From assembly GCA_002118135.1 (NCBI GenBank), contig BDIU01000034.1, positions 157,188 to 221,187 of the forward strand: DNA of 64,000 nt, given 5' to 3'. Made by a program: the position numbers and the translations under genes. This document shows, one piece after another, positions 58,195-64,000 of this stretch. Source of the stretch: Trebouxia sp. TZW2008. Lineage: Eukaryota > Chlorophyta > Trebouxiophyceae > Trebouxiales > Trebouxiaceae. Positions within the stretch are counted from its first letter, which is position 1. Every line of letters starts with the position of its first letter. A model generated the notes under the pieces. The model did not search any database and was not told where the DNA came from. It was given only the letters and a program-made list of their open reading frames with translations.

Positions 58195-59964
58195 ATGTTC
58201 GGACGAGACTCCGTGCTTGAAGACTTCCTGCGTGACCCTTTCTTTGCGGAGCCTTTCCCAGGGTTGTTTGGTCGCAGCTCTGACGCAACCCCAAATTTGT
58301 TTGAGCCACCGCAGGAAGCCATGTCTTGGCCAGCGGTGCCGCAGCCAAGGGGCCGCGGGGTAGGCAGCCTTGAGCAGTGCTGTCATGCGCTGCCTGTTGT
58401 GTGCTTGACTGGAAAAGCAGAGCTGAAAGCTGTTTGTGCAGGTGAAAATCCAGTTTTCGGGTGCAAGTCAGCCCGAATCGCAACCTCGCTTCAGCATTGA
58501 GGAGGTGCATGATGATGAGCATACGCAAGGCAGTGGTCACTCGCCTGTCGTAGAGGAGCCTGAAGAAGGTAACACCGCCATTGCCAACTTTGTTGTTGCT
58601 AACAAGGTTATGCATCAAGCAAGCTGAAGACCTTGTGTAAACACAGGCAATGCCACACGAGCACAGCAGTCTTCAGGCATGCGCCAGCCTCGTCCTAGGC
58701 CACAGCCTCGGTCCACAGCCCTGCAGCTCCCTTTTCAATCTTTCTTTGATAACTCCTCCTTTGGCGATAGCCTTTTGAGCAACTCCAGTCCGTTTGGCCA
58801 CTTTAGTGCACTTGGCCACCGCAGTCCATTTGGCAACATTGACAGTCTCTTTGGCAACATGGACAGTGTCTTTGGCAATGCCAATGCATTTGGCAGCATG
58901 GGCAATCTATTTGGCAACAATGGTGCTTCTCGCAGCAGCGGCAATGGCAGCAATGTTGTCTACAGCTCATCAAGCTTTGCGCAGCAAGGTCCAGATGGTG
59001 TACAATACTCCAAGTCACACAGCTCCTCGTATGGACCTCAAGGGGTGAGTGCATCATGCTGCTGTTGTGTGCAGCTTGACTGACCTGACTGACCACACAT
59101 ACAATAAACAGCATCCTGTCTCCATGCATATTACCTGAGTGCTGTCAAGTTGCTGATGTCCTCTGACGTAGCTTGCAAGCAGGTGTGCGTCAAACTTAAG
59201 TGCACCTGAGATGATGTTGGGTTGTGCTGTGCTGGTTGGTGTGCTGCTGGCCACAAGCAGCGACGCACAGGCATTGCATTTCTAGAAAGCGATCAAGTCT
59301 ACAGAGTTGATGCTTGCAGGTGACAGAACATCAGATGCGCACAAAGGATGGTCGAACAGGTCTAGAGGAGATGACAATCTCTCGCCACATAGGGGACAAG
59401 GTACCTCCTTTATCCTTCTGGCTTATCTTCATCCTGCACTTTGCATGGCGGCAGTGACAGCATTGCTTGCTGTGACAAGCTGTCTTAGCAAGTGCCAGGC
59501 AAACAAGCACAACCTAGCTGAGAGCACTCCCTGACAAGCATCTGTCTGTCGTGCGACAGCGTCTGCCATGAACAAGGATGGACGATCTGACTAGTAGCCT
59601 GTTGCAGCGCTCAGCTGATTCAGACTGTGCTGAAGAGTGTCCAAGCTCTGTGAATCAATCACTCAGCATGCTTATCTGCATCATAACCAGTGCTGAGTCT
59701 GCCTAACATTGCAGCATATGGATGGCTGATGGCTTGTGATGCTCTCTACAGGGTCGCACTGTCACCAAGTGGAGGCAGGCTGATGGAACACAGTCTGAGC
59801 AGCAAAGCCTGCACAACATCACAGACAATGAGGCCAGCAGCTTTGATCAGAAGTGGACCAATGAGGCAGAAAGAAGCTTGCCAATGTACAGGCAGAACAG
59901 ATCAGCAGCATTGCCTCAAGCCTCAAGGTCAAGCAGGCGCCCTGAAATAGGGTACAGATCATAA
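58195..59964 (+). CDS. Myeloid leukemia factor (MLF) family protein, 5 exons
   Basis: Exons 58195-58359, 58442-58568, 58647-59044, 59320-59400 and 59752-59964 join in phase to 327 residues. The MLF core lies in the last three exons: YSSSSFAQQGPDGVQYSKS, SSSYGPQGVTEHQMRTKDG, TGLEEMTISRHIGDKGRT and VTKWRQADG, then FDQKWTNEAE. This matches the conserved animal/plant MLF domain, whose members act as 14-3-3/DnaJ-associated adaptors or transcription cofactors. The N terminus (MFGRDSVLEDFLRDPFF) is also MLF-like. A run of FGN/FGS repeats (residues ~140-180) sits before the core, from a local repeat of TTTGGCAACAT units. Function in algae is not established. Confidence 0.88.
58795..58922 (+). repeat. 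Coding repeat of FGN(M/I)DS units in the MLF gene
   Basis: Five to six degenerate 24-30 bp units of the TTTGGCAACAT...GACAGT type encode FGHFSALGH, FGNIDSL, FGNMDSV, FGNANA, FGSMGNL and FGNN. The frame is kept throughout. Confidence 0.88.
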
Positions 59965-61127
59965 GCACCACACTGCGCCCTTGAAACAGGGTACAGATTC
60001 TGAGAACAGCTCCCCCCTGTGCCCCAAAAAGAACTGAGTGAACAGTGAAGAGCCAAGTTCCCAAGCTTACAATTTTTCCAGCAGGATATTGTATATGCAG
60101 CAGATGGGTTGAAGTGCAATGTTTGACAACAAGGCCCTGCAATCTGGACTTGTGAATTAGGGCTTTCAAGGTTGCTCTGCTGTCCTGCTTTTTGGAGCGT
60201 GACCAGGACTTTGGGCAGAGAAAGACCGACGATTTACCACCTTTCAGAAATCAATATCACTGTCTGGACTTCGGAGCAGTCTCAAGAGTGCCAATTCTTC
60301 AGGGCATGACCTGATCAGCCATGCTTTACTACAGGGCAATTTACTAGCTGATCATGAGCTTGACTTTGTTTTGCTTCTGCAACAATTGACTTTACCCCTG
60401 TTATGTGCATCAATGTTGAAGACAGGTGTCACATGGTTGTGTGGTATTTCAGCAGGATTGGGCCTGCACAGCGCAACTGCAAGTGCTGGAACAGTCACCA
60501 CTGTTGATTGCTCATCATTGTGGCAATACAGTTTTCATGATTGTTTGAAGGGCTAGCTTGTCACAGTGTTGTGGCATCTTTGCTGATGATCAAATTCACG
60601 TGCATGTTTGCTTCAGTAATTGCTTGAGCGATTGCATTGACCCAGCTTGCGGGTGCGCTCACCAAACATATCTGCTATCATGCGGCATATCACCTGTTGA
60701 ATCATCACCACCACCAGCCCCAATGCACACTATAAGATCTGCCAAATTTCGCCAATGTCATGGTCACTTGTAACTTTGCGTGCAGCTCACGACATTGTAA
60801 GTCAAGCTGATCTGCGTTGCATTTTGGGAAAAGGCTCTGTGAGGTCAGAAAGGTTGCCTAGCATACTGATATGCGCATACTTGTAGCCTTTTGCCCTTGT
60901 CATGGCCACCCACAGCTTGTCCATATCAATTTACAAGAATGATGTCTGTAAATACCAGTGGCATGGTCTCTCAAGTCAACAGTGTATTGCATGAGCAGCA
61001 GCAATGACATACTCCATGCCAGAGCAACATAAGCAGAGTCAGGCGTACGGGTATTGCTTGGCAAAATTGTCTATGTTACACAGAGTCTTCTCAGTGAGGC
61101 GCAATCAAAACTGAATGAAAAACTAAT
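59965..61127. other. Convergent 3' region between MLF (+) and PSAO (-)
   Basis: No coding exon recognised in this 1.16 kb. A plus-strand TGTAA at 60769-60773 and a minus-strand TGTAA (TTACA at 61076-61080, about 50 nt after the PSAO stop) are candidate poly(A) signals. The MLF one is 800 nt past its stop, so a long 3' UTR or another signal is likely. Two CCCTGAAATAGGGTACAGA-like copies occur at 59940 and 59980. Confidence 0.45.
61076..61080 (-). terminator. Candidate TGTAA poly(A) signal of PSAO
   Basis: TTACA on the plus strand, i.e. TGTAA in PSAO sense, about 50 nt downstream of the stop codon at 61128. The position fits a green-algal poly(A) signal. Confidence 0.5.
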
Positions 61128-62109
61128 TTAGTTCCAGTATCCTTGTCTCCTGCCCTGGACACCAATCTGCCCAAGGAACAGTGTGAGGAATAGACCAGCA
61201 TGGTACACTGTCAGGTACAGCCTGCATGCGATGGTGATCAAAGCTTAGCCACAAGATGTGTCTGCAGACAATAGCAGATGATGAAATTGTGCACAGAAGG
61301 ACATACATGTCAGCATGCAGAATGCCAGGGCAAACAAGCATGGGGTTTGATTGCTTTGATGGTGCCTTGAAGAGATACATGTGGCCGGAGTCAAGGTTTG
61401 ATGCAAGCCTGTGACCGGATGTCAGAAGGGTCTCACCAGAAGGGGTCGTTCAAGGGTGGGCCATTGGGGAAGCGTGCCAAGTTTCTGCCTATGCTTGACA
61501 TGAACTCTCCAAAGAATGAGCCGCCATTGAAGATTGGGACACCTAGGTTAGTGGGCAGTGTCCACCTGCAATTAAGTGACTCAGTTTCAACAAGCACAGA
61601 CGGAAGCAGCTAGATTGTCTAGAGTGCTGGGAGGGCATAGAGGTCTCACCCTAGGAAGCCCAGCACAAAGACTAGAGGGTCTGTTCTGATCCAGTTTGAA
61701 GGGTAGTCTTTGGTGCTGCATCACAAGGGCAAATTGTCACGAACCGTCGCTGCATATTGCCGGACGAAAACAAGCCGATCAAAGACATACTTCTGAGTCG
61801 CGGTAATTGTTTGGCGGGTGCTGTTGACTGACTTCCTGATATTGCGAGGCATAGATGGGCGTAGACTTCTTCCCATAAAGCCTGCAGTACGAGACTTGAT
61901 CAAAGTCTGTTGACACAGACAGCCGTTTGAGCATTCGCATCCATGAAGTTACAGGTGTGTGATCCCCTGAACGATATGTTCGGTCTGAAATTTCGTGCTG
62001 TGCAGCTTGCTAACGTGATACCTGCGCGGGCATTGGTGGCTTGCTGCGCCTGCGCGGGTCGCACTTGCAGGCTCGCGGTGCAGACGTTGGCTGTCATGAC
62101 TGCTGCCAT
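61128..62109 (-). CDS. PSAO: Photosystem I reaction centre subunit O, chloroplast precursor, 5 exons
   Basis: Small thylakoid membrane protein at the edge of photosystem I, linked to LHCII docking during state transitions. Exons 62109-61953, 61881-61791, 61715-61650, 61565-61437 and 61221-61128 join in phase to 178 residues. Exons 1-2 code an acid-poor, Ala/Thr/Arg-rich transit peptide (starting MAAVMTANVCTASLQVRP). The mature part has DYPSNWIRTDPLVFVLGFLG then WTLPTN, FFGEFMSSIGRNLARFPNG, PPLNDPFWLYLTVYHAGLF and a C terminus ending GQIGVQGRRQGYWN, which follows the PsaO family closely with two membrane helices. The ATG at 62109 was preferred to an upstream in-frame start (62148) because the extra residues are acidic. 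This gene fixes the host as a photosynthetic green-lineage organism. Confidence 0.93.
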
Positions 62110-62397
62110 TTTTCGATCAGCTTTTGTGTCCGGCGGTCTCAGTAGCAATGCAAGCGGTGTCTATACAGCAAGCAGGATCTGCGTTATCCTTTCAGGTCTA
62201 GTTTGCTCATTGGCACGCAGATGGAAGAAGATCAATGCCTTCAATTGAACCATGACTCATCCCGGTTCGCAACGAACTGCAAAGCAGACGAAGCAGCTCA
62301 AAAATTTGACCTTCCAGCGAAAGACGACATTGGTTGACCTGTTGCGACTCAGGCCATTGTCAAGGCCGTAACAAGTTTGCAGAGACTGCAGGCAAGG
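62110..62397. promoter_or_regulatory. Compact divergent promoter of PSAO (-) and the downstream gene (+)
   Basis: Less than 290 bp lie between opposite start codons, including both 5' UTRs. No TATA box recognised. PSAO is expected to be light-regulated (family knowledge), but no motif was seen that proves it. Confidence 0.4.
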
Positions 62398-62956
62398 ATG
62401 AGTTGGCTCTTGGCCTTGCTGTTCTTGATAGCAGCCGCTGCTGTTGGATACTATCTGCAGTACACAGCTTACACAGCCGAGCCTGCCTCCGTCGCTGCTC
62501 GAGAAAAGTAAGTTTGCCAGACATCTGACAAAACAAACGTGATGACACCCTTGCTAGGATCAAACTCGCATTCAGAAAGCTTGATTCAACAAGTGTCTAT
62601 ACTTCTGCTGCAGAAAGGCTACTTAGGGGTCTTGTGCAGCGTGCAGCGTCTGTTCGATTTAGCAAGTGACTCTTTCGAGCTCATGCTGCTGACTCTGAAG
62701 TGGTGCTGGTCGTTGACCTGGAGATACAGGAATACCAAATCAGGACTGCATCGACACTCATGAAGCTGTGTGGAGATCTTCTTCTCTGGAAGCCTGAGCG
62801 ACCCTGCGCAATGCTGTGAGTTGACCATAAGATGGGTTGTTGTAAGTGCATATTTGCAGTGGTCACCGCCTCAGGATTCAAGACGCGCTAATGGCAATCA
62901 ACTGTATCTGCCAGAAATATGAGGCGCATGCTCTGATCAGGTTTGAGCTGTTCTGA
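62398..62956 (+). CDS. Small unidentified membrane protein, gene model incomplete
   Basis: Exon 1 (62398-62507) codes MSWLLALLFLIAAAAVGYYL and a polar stretch to AAREK, a clear N-terminal signal anchor, and ends at a GTAAGT donor. A later exon to 62815 codes SEVVLVVDLEIQEYQIRTA, then STLMKLCGDLLLWKPERP, and splices in phase (GTGAGT / TTTGCAG) to a last exon, 62860-62956, coding GHRLRIQDALMAINCICQ and ending RFELF. The middle could not be joined without a stop: a TGA follows RLLRGLVQRAASVRFSK. One more exon or a frameshift must be involved. I do not recognise the family. The in-phase end supports a real gene. Confidence 0.45.
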
Positions 62957-64000
62957 GCCATTGACCAGCCGCTGTGGCCACAGCTTGTAGGCCTTGCAAT
63001 CCCTGGTGTGGTGGCTGACAAGGTGCATTTGATTTAATTGTCGGGTGTGGAGCTTGACTCAATTGTCAGGTGTGGAGCTATTGGCCGCGTAAACAGTCGA
63101 TGCAGATTCATCAATGCAAGGTTCCTCATTTGTGAGAAAATGCTCTACTCTGCTTGAAGTTATTGAGGTCATAGCGATTGCTTCACGGGTTGATGTTTGA
63201 CGTACGACTTAGGCTCAACAAATGACTGCAGCGAGTTTGCAATGAGACAAGCATACTGTGAACACACCCCTGTTCTGCTGCTTTAGCTAATCATGCAGAT
63301 GATACATGTGACTTATGCCTAAGTGAGCTTACTTCAGGCGCAAACGGTTGACTCTTGTCCTATCAGTCTATGAGTCAGCTCTATCACAACTTCTGGAACA
63401 GCTATGCCCAGCCAATTGCGTTGCAAGCAGGCGCGCTTGTTAGGGCTGGCTATCAATCATTTGATTGCTGACGCGTTGCAGTCTTGCTTCAGCATCATAA
63501 GCTTGAAACATAAGCTTGAAGCCACATCTAGCTAGACAGCATGCATTGTACTCTGCTGCAGAGGAGTGGGTCCACTTTGAGCACAGGTGTCGTTGCAGCA
63601 CAGCTCAGGGTTCATGGTTCTTTTGTCATCAGGCAAGTGCTGACGCTCATCAGAGCCTTTCGTTATACGAGTTGCCAAGCAAGCTTAGCATCTTTCAGCT
63701 GATCACCAAACGTACGATAAAATTCTAAAGGTCTGGTTATGCCTGTAAGTTATGGTTCATTATGCTCGTGAGGCTTCAAGTGTGCCAAGGCAGTCAGTTC
63801 TGTCAGGCCGTCAACTATAGGGTTGCAGCAGCATTGACAGCATCGCACTTTCACGCAGCCTTGTGCAACGAATGGTTCTTGGCGTTCAAGGGTCTGAAGA
63901 GCTCTTTTCAATGTAGAAACGCCCTTCCGCAATAGGGAAACGTCCCGGCGTTCTCTATTGCCCGGAAACGCCCCGATCCCATCCCCGCTGCGATCACCGG
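62957..64000. other. Right end of window, no gene recognised
   Basis: Short open frames only. A possible exon near 63561-63588 (acceptor CTGCAG, code EEWVHFEH, donor GTGTCG) belongs to no gene I can build. Near 63928-63960 GCAATAG and CTATTGC form a 7-bp inverted pair around GGAAACG repeats. Confidence 0.35.

Noticed and set aside
1..64000. Reading the many 60-200 residue open frames as separate prokaryotic-style genes
   Set aside because: Conserved protein families run through many short exons with matched phases and consensus splice sites. Most open frames are fragments, intron read-through or opposite-strand shadows.

Overview
The window is nuclear DNA of a eukaryotic alga, most likely a chlorophyte green alga (Trebouxiophyceae is my guess, by inference only). 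The evidence is dense GT-AG introns with TGCAG-type acceptors, TGTAA poly(A)-like signals, a gene for the plant/algal photosystem I subunit PsaO with a transit peptide, and eukaryote-only proteins (RPN1, DCP2, MLF, purple acid phosphatase). No prokaryotic operon, tRNA, rRNA, CRISPR array or intact transposon was seen.

Layout, left to right: the 3' end of an unidentified zinc-ribbon gene (+, 1-648); an intergenic stretch with a G/C-rich hairpin patch; a fatty acyl-CoA reductase (-, 2397-7695) divergent from a GPR1/FUN34/YaaH acetate transporter (+, 8183-10552); a long U-box protein (+, 11515-17990); an acyl-CoA synthetase (+, 19146-25763); a WAT1-like EamA transporter (-, 26205-28742) divergent from the mRNA decapping enzyme DCP2 (+, 29125-33354); proteasome subunit RPN1 (+, 33967-42762); a membrane-anchored purple acid phosphatase (+, 43266-46711); a 1070-residue disordered protein with a Tudor-like module (-, 47335-57213); a myeloid leukemia factor homologue (+, 58195-59964); PsaO (-, 61128-62109); and a small unidentified membrane protein gene (+, 62398-62956). 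For ten genes I could join exons with matching phase from start to stop; the exons are listed in each entry. The first junction of the phosphatase is in phase but implausibly short. They are single-gene units, not operons. Acyl-CoA reductase, acyl-CoA synthetase and acetate transporter all touch acetyl/acyl metabolism and lie within 24 kb, but co-regulation is not shown.

The most striking feature is not a gene. In almost every gene here, one edge of an exon (splice site plus roughly 30-130 nt of coding sequence) has been tandemly copied into the neighbouring intron, often several times. Copies of acceptor edges lie upstream of the exon and copies of donor edges lie downstream. The copies have decayed (stops, frameshifts, deletions) while the innermost copy stays intact. 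Unit lengths run from about 59 to 197 bp, most between 110 and 160 bp. More than twenty independent cases occur in this window. This 'exon-edge stuttering' looks like an active process of intron growth, and perhaps of intron creation or alternative exon supply.
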